Assembly: GCA_963823525.1 (NCBI GenBank)
Contig: CAWGLW010000005.1
Coordinates: 496,001-560,000, forward strand
Reading direction: 5' to 3'
DNA length: 64,000 nt
Source of the DNA: CAWGLW01 sp963823525
GTDB taxonomy: Bacteria; Pseudomonadota; Gammaproteobacteria; Steroidobacterales; Steroidobacteraceae
The position numbers were made by a program, and so were the translations under genes. Below are positions 18,013-25,670 of this stretch, piece after piece. A model generated the notes under the pieces. The model saw nothing but the letters and a program-made list of their open reading frames with translations, did no database searches and was not told the DNA's origin. The first letter of the stretch is position 1. Each line of letters starts with the position of its first letter.

Positions 18013-18270
18013 ATGCGTACCGAACTGGTGACAACCCTCAAGCGTCAGGCCACGGAACTGCTGTCGGAGCTCGAGCGCGACCGCCAGCCGATCCTGATCA
18101 CGCAGCACGGAGTGCCAAGTGCGTACCTGGTCGACGTCGCGACCTATGAATCATTGCAGCGCCGGATGAGTCTGCTGGAAGGTATCGCCCGCGGCGAACG
18201 AGCCATCGAAGAGGGCCGCACAGTCTCCCATGCCGAGGCAAAGCGGCGCATGGGGCGATGGCTGAAGTAA
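18013..18270 (+). CDS. Phd/YefM-type antitoxin
   Basis: 85 aa. The N-terminal DNA-binding and dimerisation fold is of the Phd/YefM kind: LVTTLKRQATELLSELERDRQPILITQHGVPSAYLVDVATYESLQ (about 4-50), with the diagnostic I-T-x-x-G-x-P-x-A-Y-L strand. The C-terminal part (RGERAIEEGRTVSHAEAKRRMGRWLK) would wrap and neutralise the toxin. The gene overlaps the toxin start by 13 bp, the usual coupling in type II systems. The palindrome over its promoter fits autoregulation. The start is the first ATG after the operator. Confidence 0.85.
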   Translation: MRTELVTTLKRQATELLSELERDRQPILITQHGVPSAYLVDVATYESLQRRMSLLEGIARGERAIEEGRTVSHAEAKRRMGRWLK

Positions 18271-18575
18271 TCTGGACCGAGCCAGCCCTAAGCGACCTGG
18301 ATGCCATCGCGGACTACATTGCACTAGAGAATCCGGATGCGGCGCGCGCCTTGGTTCAGCGTGTCTTTCACCATGTTGATCAACTCGTTGATCATCCCCG
18401 AAGCGGATCGAAGCCGCCGGAGCTTCGAGGGTGGAGATACCGCCAGATTATCGAGCCGCCATGCCGGGTCTTTTACCGAGAGGACTCCGACCGAGTCTTC
18501 ATCCTCTATGTGATGAGAGCCGAACGCCTCCTGCGGCGCAAATCGCTGCGATCCCGTGATGAGCACGAGACCTGA
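18258..18575 (+). CDS. RelE/ParE superfamily toxin
   Basis: 105 aa. The ParE/RelE fold is clear: VIWTEPALSDLDAIADYIALENPDAARALVQRVF (about 4-37), the central HPRSGSKPPELRGWRYRQI, then CRVFYREDSDRVFILYVMRAERLL. The pattern of A-x-x-D-L-x-x-I-x-x-Y-I and the strand V-F-Y-R is closer to ParE (gyrase-directed) than to ribosome-dependent RelE, but the target cannot be settled from sequence. Both genes are intact, so the pair is probably functional, unlike the decayed phage genes around it. Confidence 0.85.
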   Translation: MAEVIWTEPALSDLDAIADYIALENPDAARALVQRVFHHVDQLVDHPRSGSKPPELRGWRYRQIIEPPCRVFYREDSDRVFILYVMRAERLLRRKSLRSRDEHET

Positions 18576-18656
18576 TCGAGCCATGCGGGGCTTCGACCGG
18601 GCCCTGCGGTTGATCAAGGACGTCGATCGAGCGGCCGCTCCGGGTCGAAAGCGGCC

Positions 18657-19115
18657 CTAATGCCGTCGTGTCAATGTGACGCGGCAGTAGCCAGGTCCGT
18701 ATTGCACTCGCCGCTCCCATTCTGAGGGAATGTGCTCGCCACTTTCTCGCACTAGCCAGCCGCCTCCCTTCGCACGACGAACCGAATCGCCTTGCTCGGT
18801 ACGGTCGCGCACATAAGCGGGCAGGGCGCGCCACTGAGCTAATCGCTTCGCGCTGTCAAACCCTCCTACGCCATACAGACGGGCACCTCGAGGTAAAGGA
18901 CGACCCTGATCTCCCTTGCTCGCATACTTCACGATGTATGCAGGTCCCGATCTCGCAAGCTCAATTCGCGTCAGGCCCCACGGCCAGAGCGGCCTGCGCT
19001 GGCGGCCGACAATGGAGTCTGGCATCGGCAACTTCATTCCGACCGGAGTCCTAATGGGCCTGGTGCCGCAAACCTTACAGGTACGCATAATGTATATTAT
19101 GTCAAATAAGATCAT
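18657..19115 (-). pseudogene. Filamentous-phage-type rolling-circle replication initiator, remnant 2 (C-terminal part)
   Basis: The recognisable part is GMKLPMPDSIVGRQRRPLWPWGLTRIELARSGPAYIVKYASKGDQGRPLPRGARLYGVGGFDSAKRLAQWRALPAYVRDR...GGGWLVRESGEHIPSEW. It matches remnant 1 in the TRIE...Y-I-x-K-Y-x-S-K...P-R-G-A-R-L core, but it keeps the C-terminus and lacks the HUH motif. Its first codons are read through the full dif site, so the true N-terminus was cut off at the recombination site. The frame stays open to a normal stop. Confidence 0.6.
19080..19107 (+). other. dif: dif site (XerC/XerD recombination site)
   Basis: The XerC arm GGTACGCATAA (19080-19090), the 6-bp centre TGTATA (19091-19096) and the XerD arm TTATGTCAAAT (19097-19107) differ from the E. 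coli dif site at only two of 28 positions. In the cell it would resolve chromosome dimers, with XerCD activated by FtsK at the division septum, and it marks the replication terminus. Xer-dependent phages and elements integrate here, as the neighbouring Rep remnants suggest. Confidence 0.85.
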
Positions 19116-19155
19116 GGATTCGTAGCCACGTACTTATCGACCGTGTTGTGACTGC

Positions 19156-20844
19156 CTAGTGCTCCGCAGGCGTCGGTCCAGCCTCCAGCCACTGGTGCCA
19201 TTGACGCAGCCGCGATTCCCGCACCTCCGATAGATGCTGAGAGACCCGCGCCTGGGCCTGGGGCGTCCAGGCCGGGATGGTTGCTTTGTAAACACCGGAT
19301 GTCGGTTTGTGACTGATCGTAAGGTTATCGATTGCCGCAGTATCCACGCGGTCTGCAAACGTGTCGGTTTGATTTTCACTGTCTCTATTGTTAACGCGCG
19401 AATAAAGCGTGATGAACGTGGCGTCGTAACCCACGAGCCCCTGGTAATCACCGAGGAACAAACCGCCGGCGTTCGGCGCATTCAACAGATCGAAGTTTCC
19501 TGCCAGATTAATTTCGTGCCAGTTTTGCCGATCGCGCGTTATCGCCAGCCAGAACTCAGTCGGCTGAAACCCCGGTGACGCCGCCCGACGAAAATCGTAG
19601 TACGAAACACCGACGATGCCGTTTGGCAGCACCGCGACCGTCGGTGTAAAAGCAGGTACAGCAAGTTCGGCATTGACCGTGACCGGCTCGCTCCAGCTTG
19701 CGCCGTCATCTTCCGACCAGGCCATGACAATGGAGTTGTGGCTTCCACCGGTAAACCGCGAATCCTGCCAGACCACGTACAAAGCGCCGTTGAGTCGATC
19801 AGCTGCAAATGTGCCAATGATTTCACCGGCGCGAACCGCACTTCCAGGTGGCGCAGGTATGTTGGTGCGGACCGATAGCAGTTCTGCGATACGAATCGGT
19901 TCCGACCAGTTCAACCCTTTGTCATCAGAGCGAATGACGGCGAGGTGCCCAATCGTGCTGTCTGGATTCCCAGGCGCTGGCCCGAGTTCGGTGAAGAAAT
20001 TGAAGAGACTTCCCGTCTGCCCGACGACGATCACGTTGCCGATGGTTTGCCGCCCTGCCCCGCCCGGGTCAAAAATAATCTCCGGTGTCGACCAGGTGAG
20101 CCCCCCGTCTTCGGAGCGCGCGAGCAGGGTCGGGCCCCAGCCGTCCTGATCCAGTCGATCCCACACCGCATAGACCAGAAGCGGATTGGTCGGGTCGATG
20201 GTCGCACTTTCTTTGTCGTTGAAGTACTGCGATCCCGCATCGTCGATCAGCGTAACGGCGGTGCTCCAGGTAAACCCACCGTCGACCGACCGACTCGCGA
20301 GCACCTGGCTGCGCGCGCTCTGGTTGGTGGTCGCTGGTGTGTATGCAATGCCGACCTGGATGAGCGTGTCGCCGGCCATGCTGACCCACGGGTCCGAAAC
20401 ACGTGCCAGGTCCGAATCCGCGCACTGTGAAAACGGCGCGGCCTGATGACCGCTCCAGCTCGTGCCACCGTCGACCGACACCGCGGTGACGATTCCGCGC
20501 GCACCACCGTCTGAGAGGCGATCCTGCTGCCAGGCGGCGACGAGGTGATTTGGATTCGCCGGGTTGATCGCGAGGTGCGGTTCGACTTCGCTGTTCGCGT
20601 AAAGGACCGATCCCTGCGGGAGTGCCAGGCAGTCATCACTGAACGGTGTGCCCTTTGAAACCTGCACGGCCGTCGCAGTCGTGACCACCGGCGGAACGGG
20701 TGGCTGTGGCGGTTCAGGAGGCCCTGAGCCGCCATCGCCGCCGCCGGATCCGCCGCCGCTGCAAGCGACCATTCCAATTCCCAGGGCGATGCCCAACCAG
20801 GCACGCCGGGGGTCAGATCTGCGTTTCACGAGCCCGCATCCCAT
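19156..20844 (-). CDS. BNR/sialidase-like repeat lipoprotein
   Basis: 562 aa from ATG 20844. A lipobox in GIGMVACSG puts the lipidated Cys at residue 28. A low-complexity Gly/Ser then Pro linker (SGGGSGGGDGGSGPPEPPQPPVPP) leads to a propeller with repeated Asp-box motifs (S-x-D-G-G-x-x-W): SVDGGTSW, SVDGGFTW, SEDGGLTW, SDDKGLNW, SEDDGASW. Such proteins include sialidases and many exo-acting or purely structural propellers. The sialidase Arg triad cannot be assigned here, so enzyme activity is uncertain. It should be membrane-anchored in the periplasm or on the cell surface. It lies just beyond the dif site. Confidence 0.75.
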   Translation of the reverse strand: MGCGLVKRRSDPRRAWLGIALGIGMVACSGGGSGGGDGGSGPPEPPQPPVPPVVTTATAVQVSKGTPFSDDCLALPQGSVLYANSEVEPHLAINPANPNHLVAAWQQDRLSDGGARGIVTAVSVDGGTSWSGHQAAPFSQCADSDLARVSDPWVSMAGDTLIQVGIAYTPATTNQSARSQVLASRSVDGGFTWSTAVTLIDDAGSQYFNDKESATIDPTNPLLVYAVWDRLDQDGWGPTLLARSEDGGLTWSTPEIIFDPGGAGRQTIGNVIVVGQTGSLFNFFTELGPAPGNPDSTIGHLAVIRSDDKGLNWSEPIRIAELLSVRTNIPAPPGSAVRAGEIIGTFAADRLNGALYVVWQDSRFTGGSHNSIVMAWSEDDGASWSEPVTVNAELAVPAFTPTVAVLPNGIVGVSYYDFRRAASPGFQPTEFWLAITRDRQNWHEINLAGNFDLLNAPNAGGLFLGDYQGLVGYDATFITLYSRVNNRDSENQTDTFADRVDTAAIDNLTISHKPTSGVYKATIPAWTPQAQARVSQHLSEVRESRLRQWHQWLEAGPTPAEH

Positions 20845-21018
20845 GTCCAGTTCTGCGCCGCGCTTGATTCTGGCAGAAAAAGTCTTTGCTCGTGCGCCGG
20901 TGATTTGTCTGGTGGCATGTGCATTCAGAGTTCGATTTCTCTCAGGCTGACTCCACACTTGACGGAAGTAGCGCGAAGGCGAGTTTTGCTGGAGTATTGT
21001 CTGGTGGTATTTTCAGGC

Positions 21019-21990
21019 ATGAAGTCAGGGATGCAGTTGTTGACCGTTGCCAGGTGCCGGCGACCCGGCGCCAGCCACCTGGTTCAGTTTTTGTTGATGG
21101 CAGCGGCCCTGGTGCCGGCGCTGGGTTACGCACAGGCAGACGGTCCTCGTGTGTATCAGATCGTGCCGGACGGCACGCGCGTACTGAGTGCTTACGGCAT
21201 TGTCCTGCAAGGCAACCAGACCGCAGACCCCGGCGCCGTGGTCAGAAACGGTGAGACGGATGTGACCCTCGGTGTACTCCAGTACATACAGGCAGTCGGC
21301 ATCCGCGAAAAGCAGGCCGCCCTGTTTGCGGTGCTCCCCTATGGCGATATATCCGGAAAAATTGATACACCGGTCGGCCGGATCAAGGGCAGCACGTCCG
21401 GATTGGGTGATCTGCAACTCGGGGCCGTTTTTAACCTGATCGGTCCACCCTTACTTTCCCGGGAGGAATACGCGAAGTACCCGCCTGATTTCACATTCGG
21501 GATTCTTGCCAAACTGTTCATGCCAACCGGCTCGTACGACGAGGGAAAGGTACTGAACGTTGGTGCGAATCGCTGGTCAATGCAACTGGGTGCGCCGATG
21601 GCCTGGTACTTCGGCCGTTCGTTTCTTGACCCTTCGTTGACCACGATTGAGTTGCTGCCTTCGGTTGCTTTCTTTTCCGACAACAAAGACCCGTTCGGCG
21701 CGAGCAAAACGGGCCAGGACCCGTTATTTCGACTCGAAGGGCACTTGACGCGCAATCTCCACCGTGCGGTCTGGGTATCGCTCGACATGCTCTACGTTTA
21801 TGGTGGCGAGACCACGACAAACGGCCGTGACGACAACAATGGCCAGCGGGCACTCGAACTCGGTGGGAGCGCGAACCTGACCTTCTCGCCCCGCTTCTCG
21901 ATCAAGATGAGCTATGGTGAAGTGGTCGCACGCAACGACGACGGACCGGATGGCAATATGTTTCGTGTGGTTGGGACCTGCGTTTTTTAG
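21019..21990 (+). CDS. Outer-membrane transporter-like protein (MetA-pathway phenol degradation type)
   Basis: 323 aa from ATG 21019 (an ATG at 21031 is equally possible). A signal segment (HLVQFLLMAAALVPALGYAQ) is followed by amphipathic strands typical of the beta-barrel family annotated as transporter or phenol-degradation MetA-like: SAYGIVLQGNQ, VTLGVLQYIQAVGIREKQAALFAVLPYG, SGLGDLQLGAVFNLIG, FTFGILAKLFMPTGSYD, ALELGGSANLTFSPRFSIKMSYGEVV, ending in aromatic-rich FRVVGTCVF. An outer-membrane location is expected; the cargo is unknown. It ends 8 bp before yajD and may share its transcript. Confidence 0.65.
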   Translation: MKSGMQLLTVARCRRPGASHLVQFLLMAAALVPALGYAQADGPRVYQIVPDGTRVLSAYGIVLQGNQTADPGAVVRNGETDVTLGVLQYIQAVGIREKQAALFAVLPYGDISGKIDTPVGRIKGSTSGLGDLQLGAVFNLIGPPLLSREEYAKYPPDFTFGILAKLFMPTGSYDEGKVLNVGANRWSMQLGAPMAWYFGRSFLDPSLTTIELLPSVAFFSDNKDPFGASKTGQDPLFRLEGHLTRNLHRAVWVSLDMLYVYGGETTTNGRDDNNGQRALELGGSANLTFSPRFSIKMSYGEVVARNDDGPDGNMFRVVGTCVF

Positions 21991-21998
21991 GCGCTACG

Positions 21999-22376
21999 AT
22001 GTCGAACGGGACAAAAAGCCCCGACCCGGATCGGCTCGATCGCATCGTTGCCGACGCGCGTCGTGCGCGAGATGAGCGCGAGGAAAGCTACCGCGGTCGC
22101 GCACTGAAACTCTTCCCGTGGATCTGTGGCCGATGTGCCAGGGAATTCGATACCACGAACCTGCGAATGCTGACGGTCCATCACAAGGACCACAATCACG
22201 ACAACAATCCGCCCGATGGCAGCAACTGGGAATTGCTCTGTATTTACTGCCACGACAACGAACACCAGCGGCAACTGGAGCGATCCGGAACCATTGCGGG
22301 TGACCGCGCCAACTCGTCACGAGCGACGCATCAACCGTTTGCCGATCTTGCGGCGCTACTGAAGAAAGATGAATGA
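21999..22376 (+). CDS. yajD: YajD family HNH nuclease
   Basis: 125 aa, close to E. coli YajD in length and motifs. There are two zinc-binding CxxC pairs (WICGRC, Cys43/Cys46, and LLCIYCHD, Cys81/Cys84) and the HNH core LTVHHKDHNHDNNPPDGSNWELLC (His61, His62, Asp64, His67, Asn76). The conserved C-terminus is PFADLAALLKK. The family is taken to be a DNA endonuclease, but its cellular role is not established. The start is the ATG immediately after the transporter stop. Confidence 0.9.
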   Translation: MSNGTKSPDPDRLDRIVADARRARDEREESYRGRALKLFPWICGRCAREFDTTNLRMLTVHHKDHNHDNNPPDGSNWELLCIYCHDNEHQRQLERSGTIAGDRANSSRATHQPFADLAALLKKDE

Positions 22377-22449
22377 CGGACGGCAGCAGGGCTGCCCCTG
22401 AAACCGGCCGTCTTCACATTGCACGAGGCGTGCCGCCCATCAGGGGTGT

Positions 22450-22650
22450 TCAGTCGAGTACGAAGGTGAGCTTGAGCCGTACTTTGTATTCAGTGACTTT
22501 GCCGTCTTTGACGGACACTTCCTGATCCGCGACCCAGGCGCCGCTGATCCCATGGATCGTCTTGCTGGCACGCTTGATGCCATTCTCGACGGCGTCTTTG
22601 AAGCTTGTCTTTGATGTCGCGGTAATTTCAGTGATCTTTGCAACGGACAT
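22450..22650 (-). CDS. Dodecin family flavin-binding protein
   Basis: 66 aa, the normal dodecin length. MSVAKITEITATSKTSFKDAVENGIKRASKTIHGISGAWVADQEVSVKDGKVTEYKVRLKLTFVLD contains the family pattern K-x-I-E-I/x-x-S-x-x-S-F-x-D-A-V-x-x-x-I-x-x-A-x-x-T-I-x-x-x-x-x-x-W and the strand V-K-x-x-K-V-x-E-Y-x-V. Dodecins assemble into 12-subunit shells that store or buffer flavins. AGGAGG lies 8 bases before the ATG, a very strong ribosome-binding site. It is monocistronic and converges on yajD. Confidence 0.9.
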   Translation of the reverse strand: MSVAKITEITATSKTSFKDAVENGIKRASKTIHGISGAWVADQEVSVKDGKVTEYKVRLKLTFVLD

Positions 22651-22914
22651 TACGGTCCTCCTGATTGAGATCGGTCGGATTCGCCGACTCCGCCGGCGAT
22701 TCGGGCTTCTGTGCGCCCGTGAGGCTGATACCAGCCTTTGCAGGCGTTCTTGTGACGCCCGGTCCCATCGTAGCGAAGATTGCCCATTGATTGTGGAGAA
22801 CCGCAGCAAACCCGGCGGTCGCCGGGGCGCTCGGTCGGACCCGGCCGTCTCCCTGGCGGGACCCGCCCCTGCCAGACTTGCCCCGAAAATCCTCTCATCG
22901 CGGCAGTCCGCCTG

Positions 22915-23127
22915 ATGCCCTTCTCCAGGAATCGACTTGAATTGATGAGTGTTATCGCATTGATTTTTATGGCTCCACCGATTTCCGCCGACGAACTTTC
23001 AGGCCGATTGCCGACGGGAATATCTCAATCAATCGATTCTGCCGCTGAGTGGGTACTCGGCAGCGCCGGGGTTCCCGGAATCCCGGTGTCCATCGTCGAG
23101 GGCGGTGCGGCCAAGCTGCGCCCATAA
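22915..23127 (+). pseudogene. Truncated start of a beta-lactamase-fold serine hydrolase
   Basis: 70 codons: a signal peptide (MPFSRNRLELMSVIALIFMAPPISA) then LPTGISQSIDSAAEWVLGSAGVPGIPVSIVEGGAAKLRP and a stop. The segment I-D-x-A-x-x-x-x-L-x-x-x-G-V-P-G-x-x-V-x-I-V-x-x-G corresponds to the opening of class C beta-lactamase/esterase-type hydrolases, which are normally 350-500 aa with a later S-x-x-K. The catalytic part is absent. It is probably a 3' deletion remnant. Confidence 0.5.
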
Positions 23128-23140
23128 CGTAGGATCTCTG

Positions 23141-24010
23141 TCAGGCCAGGAAACGCTGCAGCGCCTGCAGTGTCTGCTCTGGCTGCTCCTCCGCAAGGAA
23201 GTGTCCGCACGCCAGGCCGTGTCCCTCTACGTGATCGGCCCGCTCAGACCACACGGCCAGTGGATCGAACAGACGACCGACGACGCCCTTGCTTCCCCAC
23301 AGGAGCAGCAACGGCATCTCGAGCTTTCTACCCGCATCGGCTCGATCGTGCACGAGGTCGATCGTCGCGCCGGCTCGATAATCCTCGCAGCTGGCATGAA
23401 TCGTTGCGGGCTCGCGGAAGCAGCGCAGGTACTCGGAAAACGCTTCGGGCGTAAAAGCCTCCTCGCATCTCGCCTGTGCACGAACGGCGCCAAGAAAGAA
23501 TGCCGGGTCGCATCCAATGAGGTGCTCCGGGAACGGTGCGGGTTGAATCAACAAAAACCAATGAAAATACGCTGTCGCGAGCGCCTGGTCAGTCGCCTCA
23601 TACATCTGCAGGGTGGGAATGATATCGAGCAGAGCGAGTCGCTCTACAGCTTTCGGGTGGTCGAGGGCGAGCCGGTGGGCGACGCGGGCGCCGCGGTCAT
23701 GAGCCACGAGTCGAAACCGCTCGAAACCGAGCGAGTTCATCAAAGCAATCATGTCAGCCGCCATGGCTCGCTTTGAATACGGTTCGTGGTCGGGGCTGCT
23801 ATCAGGCTTCGACGAATCACCGTAGCCACGCAAGTCCGGCAGTATCACCGTGTAGCGAAGAGCAAGTTGAGGTGCGATCTTGTGCCACATGACATGTGTC
23901 TGTGGGTATCCGTGCAGCATCAGCAAAGGCGGTCCACTGCCGCCCATCTGAACATGAATCTCAGCGCCCCGACCTGCCATCCGGCGCGTTGCGAAATCGG
24001 CTGGCAGCAT
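23141..24010 (-). CDS. Alpha/beta hydrolase, haloacetate dehalogenase-like
   Basis: 289 aa, cytoplasmic. The oxyanion-hole motif is MLHGYPQTHVMW, and LPDLRGYGDS precedes the nucleophile turn LVAHDRGARVAHRLALDHP with Asp105 as nucleophile. Arg106 and Arg109 sit where fluoroacetate dehalogenases bind the carboxylate. Asp129 (LLDIIPT) and His150-Trp151 (FHWFLLIQPAPFPE) match the acid and the halide-binding His-Trp of that group; the catalytic His is in GHGLACGHFLAEEQPE. Hydrolytic dehalogenation of a haloacetate is therefore plausible, though epoxide-hydrolase relatives share part of this. It stands alone. Confidence 0.75.
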   Translation of the reverse strand: MLPADFATRRMAGRGAEIHVQMGGSGPPLLMLHGYPQTHVMWHKIAPQLALRYTVILPDLRGYGDSSKPDSSPDHEPYSKRAMAADMIALMNSLGFERFRLVAHDRGARVAHRLALDHPKAVERLALLDIIPTLQMYEATDQALATAYFHWFLLIQPAPFPEHLIGCDPAFFLGAVRAQARCEEAFTPEAFSEYLRCFREPATIHASCEDYRAGATIDLVHDRADAGRKLEMPLLLLWGSKGVVGRLFDPLAVWSERADHVEGHGLACGHFLAEEQPEQTLQALQRFLA

Positions 24011-24154
24011 GATCGACTCCTTCGCCGCTTTCCTGTGTCCCCCGGGAGTTTACCGCGCCGCGTGAGCGCTGGACTGAGGTTTTCCAACCCGAGTAGAATC
24101 GCGCTCCCCAGGCGCCACTCGGCGACTTGTACCCCCTCCGAAGGAGACCAGTAC

Positions 24155-24676
24155 ATGAATTTAAGATTTCTCGGCATCCTTGCCGCCACGCTCGTCCTGT
24201 CGATGCCTGCATACGCGAAGTCAGCCGGTGAAGTCGTGGATGATTCAACCGTCAACGCGAGTGTGAAAGCCAAGTTGCTCGATACCAAGGGCACTCCGTC
24301 GATGGATATCAACGTGGAGACCTATAAGGGGATCGTCCAGTTGAGCGGCTTTGTGGAGTCGCAGAAGGAACGCGACAAGGCGGGCAAAGTTGCCGGGGAC
24401 GTCAAGGGTGTCAAGGAAGTGCGAAACAGTCTTTCTGTGCACCCGAAAACCTCGATGGGTACCAAGCTTGATGACACGGTCCTGACCGGCAAGGTGAAAG
24501 CGGCCCTGATCGACGAGTTTGGCACGGGTGCAAACCAGATCAACGTCGAGAGCAAAGGCGGAATTGCTCAGCTGGCCGGCTTTGTTGATTCTGCAGAAAT
24601 GAAACAGAAGGCCGGCGAGATCGCGGCTAAGACCAAGGGTGCAAGCAAGGTCGAGAACGTACTGATCGTGAAGTAA
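24155..24676 (+). CDS. Periplasmic BON-domain protein (OsmY-like)
   Basis: 173 aa. AAGGAG precedes the ATG, and a signal peptide ends at PAYA (residue 21). Two BON domains follow (about 28-100 and 105-173), each with the sequence V-K-A-K/A-L-(L)...I-N-V-E-(S/T)...G-x-V/A-Q-L-(S/A)-G-F-V-(E/D)-S...V-x-x-V-x-N. Such proteins bind phospholipid membranes and are often induced by osmotic or envelope stress. A strong palindromic terminator ends the transcript at 24711. Confidence 0.85.
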   Translation: MNLRFLGILAATLVLSMPAYAKSAGEVVDDSTVNASVKAKLLDTKGTPSMDINVETYKGIVQLSGFVESQKERDKAGKVAGDVKGVKEVRNSLSVHPKTSMGTKLDDTVLTGKVKAALIDEFGTGANQINVESKGGIAQLAGFVDSAEMKQKAGEIAAKTKGASKVENVLIVK

Positions 24677-24710
24677 CGATCACCGCGATCGGTAATCTTC
24701 CGATACCGAA

Positions 24711-24739
24711 AAGGCCCCGTTCGAACGGGGCCCTTTTTT
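24711..24739 (+). terminator. Rho-independent terminator after the BON-domain gene
   Basis: A fully palindromic 20-mer GGCCCCGTTCGAACGGGGCC at 24713-24732 is followed by C and six T (24734-24739). A preceding A-run (AAAA) gives some activity in the other direction as well. Confidence 0.9.
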
Positions 24740-24786
24740 AATGCCTGTAACTCGTGGCGCAGAGGGTCGCTGGGCCTGACTAAGAC

Positions 24787-25665
24787 TCAGGTGGCCGGCC
24801 AGTGAGAATACATGTGTACGCGCCCTTTCTTCTCATCACACATCGCGCGGCGTATTTCACTATCTGCGCTCCACTGCTTGATCACCACCCTGGACGGTAA
24901 CTGAACCGGCGTCACGAACTGTGTCTGTACGCGGGTGCCGGCAGGCAATTCCGGCGATGGTGCCTGAGCCAGGCTGCGCGCCAGCGACCACATGCCATGC
25001 ACGATCGCCCCGCGCAATCCAAAAAATCGAGCGGCCCGGTCGTTAAGGTGGATCGGGTTGTAATCATCGGAGACCCGCGCATAGTCCCAGGCGGTGCTCA
25101 GGGTCACCCTGTATTCATCGAGTACTTCGCAGTTCTTTGGCGCCCGCGGCGGTCGGGGCATCCGGGTCCCGGCGTGCGTAACCGGCTCCGACCAGCGGCT
25201 GAGAAACACGCAGGTCTCGAGCCAGACTGGCCGGCCCTCGCGCGTGATCTCCGTCGCCATGTCGAACGCGAGCCCCGCATCCATGGGGCGGTAGTTACGC
25301 GCGGTGACCGAAACGTCGAATTTCGCGCCCGGTTTGATTTCGCCGAGGGCCTGGATCTCGTTGGACAAGTGGATCAGGCCCATTGGACGCAGCGGAAACG
25401 CGCTGGTCGCGAAGATCTTCAGGTGCAGCGGCATTGCGAGAATGTGTGGATAGGTCAGCGGGACCGCAGCGTCTGCCTCATATCCGCAGACCTTCAGATA
25501 CCGGGTGACGCTGGCCGCGCTGACCAGCACGTTTTCAACCGTCGCGGTGATCTCCGGCGGTGATTCAACGTCGTTGACCGGCGGCCGATCAGTGAAGAGC
25601 AGGCGTGGATAGTTCAGCAGGCCGGCCGGCAGGCTCGAGAACCGCAGGTGCAGTGATCTGGTCAA
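24787..25665 (-). CDS. MaoC-like double hot-dog dehydratase
   Basis: 292 aa, two hot-dog folds. The N-terminal half has VSAASVTRYLKVCGYEADAAVPLTYPHILAMPLHLKIF. The C-terminal half has the hydratase-2 motif YARVSDDYNPIHLNDRAARFFGLRGAIVHGMW (about 196-227) with Asp/Asn/His in catalytic positions. It resembles eukaryotic HTD2 and bacterial FkbR2-like MaoC proteins acting on 3-hydroxyacyl thioesters. It lies 5 bp downstream of ccmI on the same strand, so it is probably transcribed with the ccm operon, though no functional link is obvious. The start at 25665 (MTRSLHLRFS) overlaps nothing. Confidence 0.75.
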   Translation of the reverse strand: MTRSLHLRFSSLPAGLLNYPRLLFTDRPPVNDVESPPEITATVENVLVSAASVTRYLKVCGYEADAAVPLTYPHILAMPLHLKIFATSAFPLRPMGLIHLSNEIQALGEIKPGAKFDVSVTARNYRPMDAGLAFDMATEITREGRPVWLETCVFLSRWSEPVTHAGTRMPRPPRAPKNCEVLDEYRVTLSTAWDYARVSDDYNPIHLNDRAARFFGLRGAIVHGMWSLARSLAQAPSPELPAGTRVQTQFVTPVQLPSRVVIKQWSADSEIRRAMCDEKKGRVHMYSHWPAT

Positions 25666-25670
25666 CGGCT

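Larger units (their letters stand above)
16383..19115. mobile_element. Xer/dif-associated module: two phage Rep remnants, DUF6090 and toxin-antitoxin
   Basis: A complete dif-like site lies at 19080-19107 and a half site with the same XerC arm and centre at 16815-16831. Each is overlapped by a remnant of the same rolling-circle initiator family, in the same orientation (16383-16874 and 18657-19115). Between them are a DUF6090 gene and a complete Phd/ParE-type toxin-antitoxin pair. Filamentous phages and other Xer-exploiting elements (IMEX) integrate at dif and produce such flanking copies. The simplest reading is two successive elements, both decayed, leaving cargo between hybrid sites. The borders given are those of the Rep remnants and are approximate. 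Confidence 0.6.

Noticed and set aside
18633..18656. Hairpin GGCCGCT/AGCGGCC after the toxin gene as a terminator
   Set aside because: The 7-bp stem has a 10-nt loop and no T-run; too weak to call.
18583..18660. A 25-codon frame after the toxin gene (MRGFDRALRLIKDVDRAAAPGRKRP)
   Set aside because: Too short, no ribosome-binding site, and overlaps the end of the Rep remnant; it could be a trace of another phage gene but cannot be supported.
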